Shown one piece after another: positions 32,744 through 44,232 of a stretch of 64,000 nt of DNA. Made by a program: the position numbers and the translations under genes. Under the pieces are notes generated by a model. The model saw only the letters and a list, made by a program, of their open reading frames with translations, did no database searches and had not been told where the DNA came from. The first letter of the stretch is position 1, and every line of letters begins with the position of its first letter. Origin of the DNA: Prostheceraeus crozeri (taxonomy: Eukaryota; Platyhelminthes; Polycladida; Euryleptidae); NCBI GenBank assembly GCA_907163375.1, contig CAJQUW010002221.1, positions 62,001 through 126,000 of the forward strand, written 5' to 3'.

Positions 32744-32761
32744 ATGAATCCAAGAATGATT

Positions 32762-34046
32762 TTGCTTGGATATCAGCAGCTCAGTCGGATTTTCTAATCT
32801 TTGAACTGTTCATCGTACCGTTAAGCATCAGGGAACAAAGTTAAAATACCTCTTTGTTTGAAACTCATTCATTTTTGGTTCTATTGTTAAATTAGACTAT
32901 TCAGCTACAGTTTATGCAATTACATAGCAATTGGTTAAAGTCTGTGCATCACACACTGTAAATCGCTGGATACGAAAATTATATACAAACATATACCAAA
33001 TTCACATACAATTTGAAACTAACATCTGATACGAGATTCTGGTATGTCTACAGAGATCTGGTATGTTTTTCATACGAAATCTCACTTACTTTTGTATGTG
33101 ATTGGTATGTAGCGATGCGAACTATTTTATCTGTGATTGACTGTTTTACACTGAAATACGAATTGTTGGTATGTTTTATATACGAGACCCGATGGAAATT
33201 CATTCTCATTCGTATGCTTCTGGTATCCATTTGGTATGTGCAGCTTTAAGTCACATAGCAAAAAAATGTATGTATTACATACTACTGTTAAATAACTTTT
33301 TTCGGTGATGCCAGTCTTGAATATCTTTTGTTTGATAGAGTGATATTTAAGTACTTGAGATTTAGTGTGAATTATATGCTCCACGAATGTGTCGTCGATG
33401 CTATTGTCTAGCAACATTAACAGAACGTTTAATTAACTCTACTTTATGACCTAAGTTGATAAACATCATTACATTTAAACGATATCTTTCGTGAAATCCT
33501 GTTGACCTATATATCTCAAACATAACTATTTTTGCGTTCATGAATTATAATGTGTTTTTATTTCGGATTGATAATATGCTTAATTTCAAAATTACATAAT
33601 GCATAATTGTTGATGGTTGAAATCGTATTGATTATGCATGAAATGCCTTAGACGTACGTGTATTAAAATCGAATTCAGTATTGAAAATATGGCTCTTGAA
33701 TGTCATTATCTCACTATTTACAAAACAGTAGTAACATTAGTGTGATCTTTATTGACAAAAGGCCTTAAATCAACATACTTTGGACATGATTTATGCTTTC
33801 TTTTAACATTTGCTAGCATGGCTTTGGTATATAAAGCATACCACATTTGAAATAACGTACGAAAAGCATACAAACATATACCAAGAGAATACAGAAATAT
33901 ACTAAAAAAGTATTTTGGTATGCATCCTTCGTATGTAATTGGTATTGAGCGATTTACAGTGCACTTGCAAATAAGTCGCACATATTATACATGTTAGTCT
34001 CACAACTGTGGATGCAAATGAATAAGAACACGGTCGGCTGTGACCA
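32762..34046 (+). repeat. Local duplicated host segment, copy with MITE insertion
   Basis: 32762-32953 and 33962-34046 together match 36313-36572 ('tgcttggatatcagcag', 'gaaactcattcat', 'gcatcaca...cacttgcaaa', 'gtggatgcaa'). The MITE at 32954-33961 splits this copy; the other copy is uninterrupted. Confidence 0.75.
32954..33961. mobile_element. MITE, 1008 bp, CACTGTAAATCGCT inverted ends
   Basis: The ends are CACTGTAAATCGCT and AGCGATTTACAGTG. The paralogous empty site at 36494-36506 shows that a CA dinucleotide is duplicated on insertion. The interior is rich in GGTATGT and CATACGAA words. A second, inverted copy (from 40974) was the target of Polinton B. GATATC at 33481-33486 here is the unoccupied form of that target. 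Confidence 0.85.
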
Positions 34047-36312
34047 TAGAGTAAGTATATTAGGAAGTGTGGTAACTCCACATTTATTAAATCCCAAATG
34101 TGTATACACTCTCGATTTTATTAAATGAACTCGAGGTGAATACAGTTGGCTATTGTTTACAAATGTGAGATATGTAAATTTTTGCAGTTTTGAAGAAATT
34201 ACCACGGAATTGACTGATCATGATAGTAATACAAAAGGAATGATTGCATTTTACAAATCCTCCGTGTCAGGACAGCCTTGGAGAGGGAATGTTTGTTAAA
34301 TTAGCAATTCAATGGGTTGCTACTTTCATGCTGAACCTCAAGAGTAGTTTCTTAAGCGTGATCATATCACAAGCAACCTGCCATTGATAGAGCAAAATAA
34401 CTTAAAGAGTCAATTAACTTAAAAAGATGTAAGTGATTCCACATCATTATTCAGATTCAAGAAACGAAACGTAAATTTAGTGAATCATAAAATCATGCCG
34501 ATGATAATATTGAATTAAAAACAAGAAATTACAGCCAAGGAAGCACAATAAGATCTCAACATGAAGACTTCCATTATAATGCGGCTCATTAGATTTCCTT
34601 GATCATCAGCTTAATTTCCGCTTGGTTAGGATGCTTGTTAGCAAATATTCATTCCTTTGATATCCAACTTATTTCACACTACTTATCTGACGTCATCTCG
34701 GTAGTATACAAATACAGGAATAATTTGAAAAATTCTTGCTTTTTAAAAAAACTGCTCAAATAATTTTTTTGACAGCAGGAACGCAATCTCCGCAAAAAAC
34801 TGAATCTTTTGATATAATTTTTTTCACTGTATACAGACACTTCTTTGAGTCGACATTCTACCTATCTATACTTACTCCATGGCTGTGACTCCTTACACTG
34901 TTACTGCACGACAATTAAAGGTTACACCCACAGAATTAGACAGGTCGTCTCTTCTTCCGTTTGACTGGAAAGGAATCATTGGAACATGTAACGTAAATGA
35001 AATGGCACAATCTCCTGACTAAATACCATAGCAATCGAACAATGAGCAGCCAGTTCAACATTAAACACGCCAAATTGTGCAAAGTTTCAGTGACTGTTAT
35101 CAACCGGATCACACATCAAAGAGACATAGTCGATGTCAAGTTCTACAGAGAAGTATTCGAACGTTTTTTCATGCGCCTGCTAACTTTTTTAAAATTATCG
35201 AAGGACTCAACATTAGGAATATCAAGAAAACTTTTGCGCAATGATCTGAATTCTTCGAATCTGAAGGAGTCGCGGTGATCGGAGTATTTTGAAGGAATTC
35301 AGAGCAATCCGCAAGAGACGCACGACTATTTTTCCTATCTCTGCAATGTATTAAACATTTCTTTTTGCCCACTTATTAAGCTCCTGCATGTGCCATCTGT
35401 TTGAATCAGTTTGCACTTCTAGCAAAGTGATACGATTAAACAATCTAACTCTGTGCAATGAACAAATGAAATCATTAACTGAACATGAATGAAGACAGCT
35501 ACAAGAGAATTGAAAATAGATCATTGAATTGGTGTATCAGAGAATGATCTTACTTTCGCAGCTCCTGTTACTAATACACACTCCACGGTGTCTGCAGCAA
35601 GCCGCCGCCCAAGACAACAATATCAGAACCACGAAACACAGAAGAGGCCCGGATCCACGACGAATGGAACACTTTGACGCGAGTGTCCTCCTGCCCAGGA
35701 ATCTGAAACAATCGACGATGAAGGATGAGGCCGGTACATCTCAAATGAAGGAATCTGTGGTTACACCACGACTGCGAGTTTGATCGAGAATTTATTAGAA
35801 AATCATTATAGAATTATAGAAAATTAGATATTATTAGAAAATGGGGATTTTATAAATGCGGAGTTACCACTCTACCTAATATACCTACTCTATGATCACA
35901 ACCTTCTGCCAAACTAACAATGCTTCCTCGATGTGTGAGCTGTAAGAGTCATAGATATCGGACCGCGTGACCAATGATTTCTGAAACAGTTTCTAAACTA
36001 TTGACAGACAGAATTTCATTGTCTAATTGGTATGTCGGTTTGTCACAGACTCATAAAGCTCAATTTCTACCCAAGATTGTTGCATTTAGACAGAAATCCT
36101 TGACTTACTGTAGGTAGGAAGCATTCTTTGTCAACTTACCCGAATGTTCTCTGTCACTCTGCTGCGTTTTATATCCTTTTTGTAGCTAACTTCATGATTA
36201 ATTTTCAGTTGCTATCGCTATGATGGAAAGAATGGACTTCTATGACAAAAAATGATCAACTAGAGAACGTCTTTAAATGTTTCTTTTTAGACATTGCAAT
36301 CAAAGAACTTTT
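34047..36312. other. Host-type intergenic DNA with short open frames
   Basis: AT-rich. The frame at 34997-35278 (93 codons, basic) has no recognised motif. A stretch near 34885-34920 ('ctgtgactccttacactgttactgc') repeats 36565-36595, so the local duplications are more complex than one pair. Confidence 0.35.
35529..35783 (+). CDS. Possible small secreted protein, 84 aa
   Basis: The N-terminus MILLSQLLLLIHTPRCLQQAAA (from the second Met, shown here in part) is signal-peptide-like: a hydrophobic LLLL core followed by small residues. The rest is polar with basic pairs (KHRR, PRR) that could be processing sites. No peptide family is recognised, and chance cannot be excluded. Confidence 0.2.
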   Translation: MVYQRMILLSQLLLLIHTPRCLQQAAAQDNNIRTTKHRRGPDPRRMEHFDASVLLPRNLKQSTMKDEAGTSQMKESVVTPRLRV

Positions 36313-36572
36313 CTGCTTGGATATCAGCAGTTCAGACGAATCTTCTAATCGTTGAAATGTTCATCTTACCGCTAAGTATTAGGGAGCAAAGTTAAAAAAG
36401 GCTTCTATGTTTGAAACTCATTCACCTTTAGATCAAATAGTTGAATGTTGAGGTAGAATTCCTGCGATAACATAGAAATCGGTTCAATGTGCTGCATCAC
36501 ACTTGCAAAGAGTCGCACTTGTCAGTCTCACAGTGGATGCAAGTGAATTAGAACACGCTCGGCTGTGACTTC
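36313..36572 (+). repeat. Local duplicated host segment, uninterrupted copy
   Basis: Matches 32762-32953 joined to 33962-34046 and thus preserves the empty site of the MITE (gcatca-ca-cttgc at 36494-36506). Confidence 0.75.
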
Positions 36573-37725
36573 TTACACTGTTACTGCTCGACAAGGGGAC
36601 GCTACTGTGTGACAATTATAAAAATGTTGGTGGACAGCGAGGTTGCTAGTTGACAAATGTTCCTTAATTCTACATGTAGTTTTAATGCAGATAGAGGTCT
36701 CTCCAATGTAGACTGGTTGTCATGACTACAACCTGGACTTCGCTGTCTAATAGAGTATTGTTTTATGAGTTATTTTAGGTCCTATGATTCTCATGACCAG
36801 TGTGTCAGTTTCATTTCCTTCCTTGGCAAAGCCTGAAAGCGACATATTGGTGGAATTACATCAAATTTAAAAGTATCTGAAGAAAGAATTTTTCCTTTCG
36901 CATGTGGAGGTATCGCTAACTTTCTGATATATCTCTGCTGTTTAAAGTTGCACTGACTCGATTGAAATGTTCAAGTTTCGGTAATTCAGAGGCACCCACC
37001 GAGTGCTTACTTTACTAATTGCAGATATCAAATTCACCCGCGCATGGCTGCAACTCTAACTGGGAGTTGTCGAAGCTGGAAGATGTGAGCTAAGCCTGAC
37101 ATTAAATTAAATGGCAGCTATTCAGATCTGCTCTCATTTTTCAACCAAGGATGCAATTCAATATTTAATTATTCCATCTTTCTTTAATACCCATGACTTT
37201 GCATTGCCTTGATACATGTAGTTATAGACTATTCATAGTTTGCATGTATTTCTAAAGATTGAGTTTTAGTCAGCACGCCATGACTATCCCATTGCAATCG
37301 AACATGAATTGCATTTTGATATAAGAAACTTTTATTCGAAACAGTGAGATCTTATTCTGCTTCTTGGCTCAAGCAATGACATCAAAAACGTACATATTTC
37401 TTCATTTTCCAACCAATCGACATCACACATAGAAATAATGGCAATTACTTGCGTTCTTTACTTGAATTTGATGAACACCTTTGATGAAATAATAGGCGAG
37501 GCTTCAATTTCAGCATTGTAGACTCAAATATCATCGGGATATGGCCGCGGGAGAATAGCTTTCATCATTTCAAATTGTGTGATAATCATGTAATATAATC
37601 TGCATTGTTTATCAAGTTGTGACGCCCATTTTCATCTATTAATTATTTATTGAGAAAAATGACTGCGTAAGCGAAATGTATATATACTTTCTTCATCACG
37701 ACATTTATCCACCTGTATTTTCAAA
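36573..37725. other. Upstream region of the GPCR gene, no feature recognised
   Basis: AT-rich. 'tatatatac' at about 37679-37687, about 40 bp before the receptor ATG, could be a TATA box. Nothing else is supported. Confidence 0.35.
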
Positions 37726-38659
37726 ATGAGCAACTCGACAACAACATTTTATCAAATTTTTGGAGCTTTTTGGGCAATCTATGGCTCAATCATCATCGTT
37801 ATTGGAGTCATAACAAACTGCCTTGCATTATACACTTTGTATCACTTCCATTCATTGCGGAAAACGACAAAGATCTTGTTTTACGTGCTCTCTGTATCCG
37901 ATACTTTAGTACTTATCTGGCCTGGAATAATTGCTTGTTTACACGTTGGTGTCAATCATGCATGGATTGGCTACAGCAGATTGGAATGCGTATTATCAAG
38001 TCTGGCAAGAAATTGGACACAAGGCTTTTCAGCTTGGATACTGCTTTTGATCAGTGTGGAAAGATACGCCTGTGTACGATTTCCAGTGAAGCCGACTATC
38101 TTTAAATCTGAAATGAAGACCTCAATGCTTATTGTTGGGATTGGACTTTTCAATCTTGCGTTGATATATTACAATTTTGATATAAAACAAAGTGGCAACC
38201 TCTGCATCAATAGTTATTTTGTCAAGTATTCAATTGTGTTTATAACCAATCCAACCTTATCAATATTTTTCCCGGCTATTATTTCAGCCATTTTTAGCGT
38301 TTTGACTATGCTTCAAATTCGCGAGAGCAAGAAAAAGTTCAATGAATCAAATGGAACTTTGGCAATGAGAGCATTAACTGCTACTAAAATGGCCATTGCT
38401 GTCAGCATATTTCAGATAGCTGCGTTTTTATATTTAACCCTTGATTGTAACATTTGCGATATTTACTACATTCAGTTTGGATACATTCATTTCAATGGGA
38501 AAACGGGTATTCATAGTTCGATGCCTCGAAATTTTAAAGATCACCAGTAACGCAACTAATTTCTTTGTTTACTGGCTAGTTAGCACTGGATTTCAGCAAA
38601 CATTTCGTATGTCTTTGCCGTGCTTGAATAATCGTGTCGAGGCTTTACGGCCTGTGTGA
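37726..38659 (+). pseudogene. Rhodopsin-class GPCR, single exon, one frameshift before TM7
   Basis: Predicted seven-helix receptor. N-glycosylation NST at the N-terminus. TM1 about residues 19-40 (GVITNCLAL); TM2 50-72 (LSVSD); TM3 88-110 with E112-R113-Y114 (DRY variant); Cys88 and Cys170 can form the usual extracellular disulfide; TM4 131-149; TM5 180-205; TM6 from about 221. The frame shifts at about 38436-38445; the continuing frame gives the rest of TM6 (VTFAIFTTF) and TM7 (ATNFFVYWLVSTGF, an NPxxY variant) with a short tail to 38659. Resembles invertebrate peptide-type receptors; ligand unknown. It could be a pseudogene or an assembly error. Confidence 0.75.
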
Positions 38660-39287
38660 AGGCTTTGTGAGAAACTTTGAAAATATTCTATATGACATTT
38701 TTTGAGAAATATCAAGCCCTATTATCAAAGGGAAGAGAACGACATCTAACCGGAGTATCCTGATCAAAATGCCTTTTTCAATGCTGGAACATGATGTAGG
38801 CTATATAACTAACATACAAAAACAGGATATCTATTGTTCATTCCCCTCTTCTTCCTTAGCTACAAATGTGTTTTCATTGACCGCACGCAATCTTTACCAC
38901 GAATGTGTTCCATGTTCTCACTGTTTTCCATGAAACTAGGAAATAAACACTTATTGACTTATTGAAGAGTTTTGACAATTTGAACTTCGTCAATTGATTA
39001 CAAACCATCATTTGTCTTAATAAAATAAAGTTTCTTGCTTTAGCCCTATCCATGTTTTTTCCAATTTTTTCTAAAATCTGCTTGTCTGTGATGATTTGTT
39101 TTTCATATTGGCACGATATTTTGATCTCATAGTAATTTATGACAACTAAATTATTTGAAATTGAAGCATGGGAAGCTGCGAAAGCCATCCTGAACAAGTT
39201 GAATATCAAACATCCAACTGAAAATATGTTTTGTCTGGTAGTTCGTTAAGCATTGTCATGGATGGAAGGTAAGTTTGTCGGCATATA
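38660..39287. other. Intergenic, nothing recognised
   Basis: AT-rich. No supported gene; short open frames only. Confidence 0.35.
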
Positions 39288-40719
39288 CAGGGTGTCCGTG
39301 AAGTCGCTTGACTTTTAAATTGAATATCTACATGAATAAACAATAAACGCTTACGTCAGAGACTCTGCTATATTACCCAACATGAAGGGGAATTTACGAA
39401 TCTAACAATAAGAAATGAATATTCGATTATTTAACTGCTTAAATTTTACATTCTGCATGTAGTCATTTTTGTAATGAATATTATATGTGCAATTATAGTT
39501 CTTAAGCTTTGGTGAATTCATTTCAGTTTCAGTGGATGTTAAAGTCAATTAGCTGTTCTGTTAATTATGTCAATTAACCTTACCTAGGGCGATAGCTCAA
39601 AATTTTCCCTATTCAATTGTATGAAGCTTTCATCACCAGCCATAACGACATGCTTAGTCATTGATTGATTCATATCGTATCATCTTCAATTGAGAACGTC
39701 AAATTAATCAGCTTTCATGGTATAGAATTGCTCATGATCACATATCTATGGACGTGATGTTTTCGCTCTAACCAATGACAAAGACGGCGTGCGTCAACCA
39801 ATAGTTTAAGTCTGTATCATAGTGTTTCCTCATGCTATGTTTCGAAATCTACAATGTGGAAGTGGTACGATTCGCCTGCCTACCTTATTAACAATGGATC
39901 TTCAGACTCGGATAGAGATAGTTCAGTGCGAGTTGGCTTCTCGACAATCAGAATGTAATCGATGACATTGTCTGGTCTGACGAGGCGCATTTTTCACTCG
40001 ATGGGATCGTTGACACGGACAAGTGTCGTATCTGGTCAGATGTTAAGCCATCAACATGCATCTCAAAATCCCTTCATTCACCTAAGTTATGTGTCTGGGT
40101 GGGATTTTCTGCTAAGTTTGGACTAGGACCTTTTTTCTTCTCCAACGCAGTGCAGCTGATTCCTATCTGCAGATGCTTAAGGAGCACGTGCGTCCTCAAC
40201 TTGCGCAAAAGCGCAAAATGTCCTCCTGTATATTTATGCAAGATGGTGCCCCACGCCACTTTGCAACAAAGGTACGAAACTTCCTCATCCAGACATTTGG
40301 TGATCGCGTGATAAGTCGAGGTTGTGACCGAGAGTGGCCTCCACGTTCACCTGATTTGAATCCTCTCGACTTTTGGTTCTGGGGATGGATAAAAGCGAAG
40401 ATATACCATCATGGTAAGCCACAAAGCCTGGACCAGTCGAGTGAGAAGATCACTGATATCTGCAATGAAGTCACACACGAAGAATTTGCCGCTGGTGTTT
40501 TCGATATTATTCGGCGATTGACTGCAGTGATTGATTGCGATGGCAATCATTTCGAACATTTGATTTGAACACTTTAATCATCAAATATTGGCTTCTTACT
40601 GTTAGATTCGTAAATTCCTCTTTATGTTGCGCAATATAACATGGCTTGTGATAAAAAAGTTTATTGCTTTCTCATGTAGATATTCAATTTAAAAGTCAAG
40701 CGAATTTACGGACACCCTG
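39288..40719 (+). mobile_element. IS630/Tc1/mariner-type element, internally deleted
   Basis: The ends CAGGGTGTCCGTGAAGTCGC and the inverse (ACGGACACCCTG) match for about 45 bp ('gcttgacttttaaattgaatatctacatga'-type, read in pieces). TA precedes the left end; TT follows the right end, so the duplication is imperfect. The transposase inside is deleted, so the element is non-autonomous. Confidence 0.85.
39894..40568 (+). pseudogene. mariner-type transposase with internal deletion
   Basis: Starts MDLQTRIEIVQCELASRQSE, then within a few codons reaches the first catalytic region IVWSDEAHFSLDG, so most of the DNA-binding half is missing. The remaining core has FMQDGAPRHFAT (second Asp) and PRSPDLNPLDFWFWG (third Asp), 37 residues apart. 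A frame change lies near 40150-40170. The DD37D-like spacing sets it apart from the DD34D mariner at 22615. Confidence 0.75.
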
Positions 40720-40973
40720 TTTCATTATAATTAAATTAAAATACGAAACGGTTAAAAAATTCGAAGAATCCAGGAAATGGAGGATACTAAAGTTAAAGCA
40801 ACTAGCTTAGTGGAGAATTGTGTAAATAATTATGTTACTTTAAGCCAAGAGCGAATGAATATAAAAACTGATAGCATAGAGTAGGAAACAAAATACATAT
40901 AACGGCTGGCCGACCCAACATTTAAAGAGATGGCAAATAAATTACAACTGATGGTCAATTTAATTTACAGCCA
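40720..40973. other. Short intergenic spacer
   Basis: Lies between the mariner-type element and the MITE copy. Nothing recognised. Confidence 0.4.
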
Positions 40974-41449
40974 CACTGTAAATCGCTCAATAGCAATCAC
41001 ATACGAAGGATGCATACCAAAATTTTTTTGGTATATTTCTGCATTCTCTTGGTTTATATTTGTATGTTTTTCGTATGTTATTTAAAATGTGGCATGCTTT
41101 ACGTACCAAAGCCATACCAACACAATGTTAAAAGAAAGCATAAATCATGTCCAAAGTATGTTGATTTTAGGCCTTTTGCAAATAAGGATCACACTAATGT
41201 TACTACTGTTCTGTAAGTAGTGAGATAATGACATTCAAGAGTGATACTTTCAATACTCAATTCGATTTTAATACACGTACGTCTAAGGCATTTCATGAAT
41301 AATCAATAAGTATTTAACCATCAACAATTATGCATTAAGTAATTTTGAAATTAAGCATATTATCAATCCGAAATAAAAACACATTATAATTCATAAACGC
41401 AAAAATAGTTTTGTTTGAGATAAGTCAACATGATTTCACGAAAAATATC
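40974..41449. mobile_element. MITE copy 2, left part (interrupted by Polinton B)
   Basis: Begins CACTGTAAATCGCT at 40974 and matches the inverse of 33961 to 33481. It stops at AATATC, where Polinton B begins. The rest continues at 63726. Confidence 0.85.
41444..41449 (+). other. Target-site duplication of Polinton B, left copy (AATATC)
   Basis: AATATC here and GATATC at 63726-63731 flank the Polinton. The unoccupied paralogous site at 33481-33486 reads GATATC, so the left copy has one substitution. 6 bp is the Polinton norm. Confidence 0.85.
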
Positions 41450-43262
41450 AGTAGTAAGCAAGTGACAAACACTCGACCGGCGCGCCCCCCTCCCACCCTA
41501 CCCCCTCCCCCTCCTCCCCCCTCTGGAACGACAGAGGTTGTGGTCTGTCGTGGGTTGTGCCGGCCAGTTGGTTTCACGTTCACAAACTCATGTTCGCTAC
41601 TCTCCCACCCCCCCTCCCCCTCCCCCTCCCCCCCCCTCGAAAACGACAGAGTGTGAGACTCGGATGTGTTGGTCTCGTATGGGTTGACGTGGCCGACCGC
41701 CTAGGTTGACGTGGCCGACCGTCTAGGTTGACGTGGGCGACCGTCTAGGTTGGCGTGGTGGAATATGGTGAAACGGACTTTAGATTCGTGATCAGCGTAA
41801 AATTCTGCATCGGATATGGTGAATTATTGAAGTCAATCGGCGACCAAAAAATTTTCAACATTTTTCGAAAAACGACAGAGTTAGAATTTGGGACGTTTTG
41901 GCCTGTAGCGCCCAAACGAAGCATCGGATGGGGAAAACGGAGGCCAGATTCGGATTCAGCGTGAAATTCTGCATCGGTATGGTGAGTTTCAAGTCAATCG
42001 GAGAGAAAAAGTTTCGCTGACGTCCCCCCCCTCTGGACAGCTCGCTTCGATTTTGGCTTCCAGTGGACGCATTTTGTCGTGCCATAGCTCGTTTGAAAGC
42101 TAAGAGTGAGACAAATTCACTGAAAGAATCGGCTTGTTCCTATCTGTCTTCGTTTAGATGTGAGACGCCATTTAAGATTTTGGGACATTGGCGAAAAACG
42201 ACAGAGTTAGAATTTGGGACGTTTTGGGCTGTAGCTTCAAAACAAAGCATCGGATGGGAAAACGGAGGCCAGATTCGGAATCAGCGTGAAATTCTCTATC
42301 TGTATGGTGAGTTTCAAGTCAATCGGAGACAAAAATTTCGCTGACGTCCCCCCCCCTCTGGACAGCTTGCTTCGATTTTGGCTTCCAGTGGACGGATTTA
42401 GTCGTGCCATAGCTCGTTTGAAAGCTAAGAGTGAGACAAATTCAGTGAAAGAATCGGCTTGTTCCTATCTGTCTTCGTTTAGATGTGAGACGCCATTTAA
42501 GATTTTGGGACATTGGCGAAAAACGACAGAGTTAGAATTTGGGACGTTTTGGGCTGTAGCTTCAAAACGAAGCATCGGATGTGAAAACGGAGGCCAGATT
42601 TGGAATCAGCGTGAAATTCTCTATCTGTATGGTGAGTTTCAAGTCAATCGGAGAGAAAAAATTTTCGCTGACCTCCCCCCCCCTCTGGACAGCTTGCTTC
42701 GATTTTGGCTTCCAGTGAACGGATTTTGTCGTGCCATAGCTCGTTTGAAAGCTAAGAGTGAGACAAATTCACTGAAAGAATCGGCTTGTTCCTATCTGTC
42801 TTCGTTTAGATGTGAGACGCCATTTAAGATTTTGGGACATTGGCGTAAAACGACAGAGTTAGAATTTGGGACGTTTTGGGCTGTAGCTTCAAAACGAAGC
42901 ATCGGATTGGAAAACGGATTTCAGATTTGGAATCAGCGTGAAATTCTCTATCTGTATGGTGAGTTTCAAGTCAATCGGAGAGAAACATTTCGCTGACCCC
43001 CCCCCCTCTGGACAGCTTGCTTCGATTTTGGCTTCCAGTGGACGGATTTTGTCGTGCCATAGCTCGTTTGAAAGCTAAGAGTGAGACAAATTCAGTGAAA
43101 GAATCGGCTTGTTCCTATCTGTCTTCGTTTAGATGTGAGACGCCAGTTAAGATTTTGGGACATTGGCGAAAAACGACAGAGTTAGAATTTGGGACGTTTT
43201 GGGCTGTAGCTTCAAAACGAAGCATCGGATTGGAAAACGGATTTCAGATTTGGAATCAGCTT
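41450..43262 (+). repeat. Polinton B left terminal inverted repeat with four ~325-bp units
   Basis: The outer 300 bp has C-rich tracts (41487-41521, 41606-41637) and three short repeats of 'aggttgacgtgg.cgaccg' (41679-41755). Then come units beginning near 42046, 42369, 42698 and 43018, each with a poly-C run, 'gcttcgattttggcttccag', 'gctcgtttgaaagctaagag' and 'gaaaaacgacagagttagaatttgg' (in pieces). The units carry open frames that look incidental. Confidence 0.9.
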
Positions 43263-43314
43263 GATGCTATTGTCTCAATGAGGGATCATCATCCAATGAG
43301 AATCAAGCATTTTC

Positions 43315-43325
43315 TATATAAATAG
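43315..43325 (+). promoter_or_regulatory. TATA box of the first Polinton B gene
   Basis: TATATAAATAG lies about 100 bp before the ATG at 43424, just inside the end of the terminal repeat. It is the only good promoter match between the repeat and the gene. Confidence 0.5.
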
Positions 43326-43423
43326 CGAGCCATCCACAGTGAGAATCATTCCAATCGTTGAATCACACGAGTGACGGACGGCATATTTCTCTCCTCTCTA
43401 TTCTATTCTATTATCCAACTAAA

Positions 43424-44232
43424 ATGGTAAGTCGCTACTTTCCTCCCTCTCCTCCCTTGAACGTAAACTTAATATAATGTTTTTTCATTTTCAGGCATCT
43501 ACTCCATCTGCTGCACTAGTAGGACAAAATGGCGGTCAAACGTTACAAGGTTCGCTACGGTCAGATCATCTACAACTGAGGCCAGTGGAAGAAACAACCA
43601 AGGTACATAATCCTACACCGCTACAGCGTAAATTTAAACAAGTCTTGCGTTATGAAGATCATAGCGTAGTACTCCAAACGGGAATGCTCCCTTCCACGGA
43701 TGTCAAGATGATGCGCAATCAGTATGGGGACTACATACTGATCCCCGTGAGTCCGTACATTCGCCACCAACTTGATATTATTGAGGAGTACGTGACATTA
43801 AATATGGACATTTCTACTCCTCTTGCTCAAGAGTGGAAGGCTAGAGATGACAAGGATACTCCCTATAGAAAGATTTGGGATGGTAATCACATTTGCCTAC
43901 CGGTATCACATTGGTGTACTTACTATAAGAAGGATGGAGATCATTAAATACCCATCAGATGTGATGAGCTCGGAGAAGGTACTTGGGATATCCTTTTCAA
44001 AGTGAATGGGCTATATTATGGCCAACACAAGGATAATAAAATAGCCTCTCTCTCCATGCATATGGAATCCATCCTATATATTCCAAAACCACCCAACGTG
44101 GACGACATAATTGATCAAATCCTTAACGGCAGTGGTACGAAGCGCAAGTCGGAGAAGAATGCTACATCAAAACGCAAATCAAAGAAGGATATTTCAGATA
44201 TTCACATTCAACTTTCCATAAAGAAAAATTGA
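43424..44232 (+). pseudogene. First Polinton B gene, ATG-only first exon, unknown product (broken)
   Basis: ATG at 43424-43426 is followed at once by a GT-AG intron, 43427-43494 (donor GTAAGT, acceptor TTTTCATTTTCAG), and continues ASTPSAALVGQNGG. Later features are LRYEDHSVVLQTGM, GDYILIPVSPY and a region with VNGLYYGQHKDN and SLSMHMESILYIP that may be a beta-barrel, then a basic tail (KRKSKKD). The family is not recognised; its position suggests an early or DNA-binding protein. It is broken. Confidence 0.5.

Noticed and set aside
42063-43325. Long open frames repeating through the Polinton B left terminal repeat (and inverse at 62070-63340)
   Set aside because: They follow the ~325-bp repeat unit, include poly-C/poly-G runs, and occur in non-coding terminal repeats; openness looks incidental.
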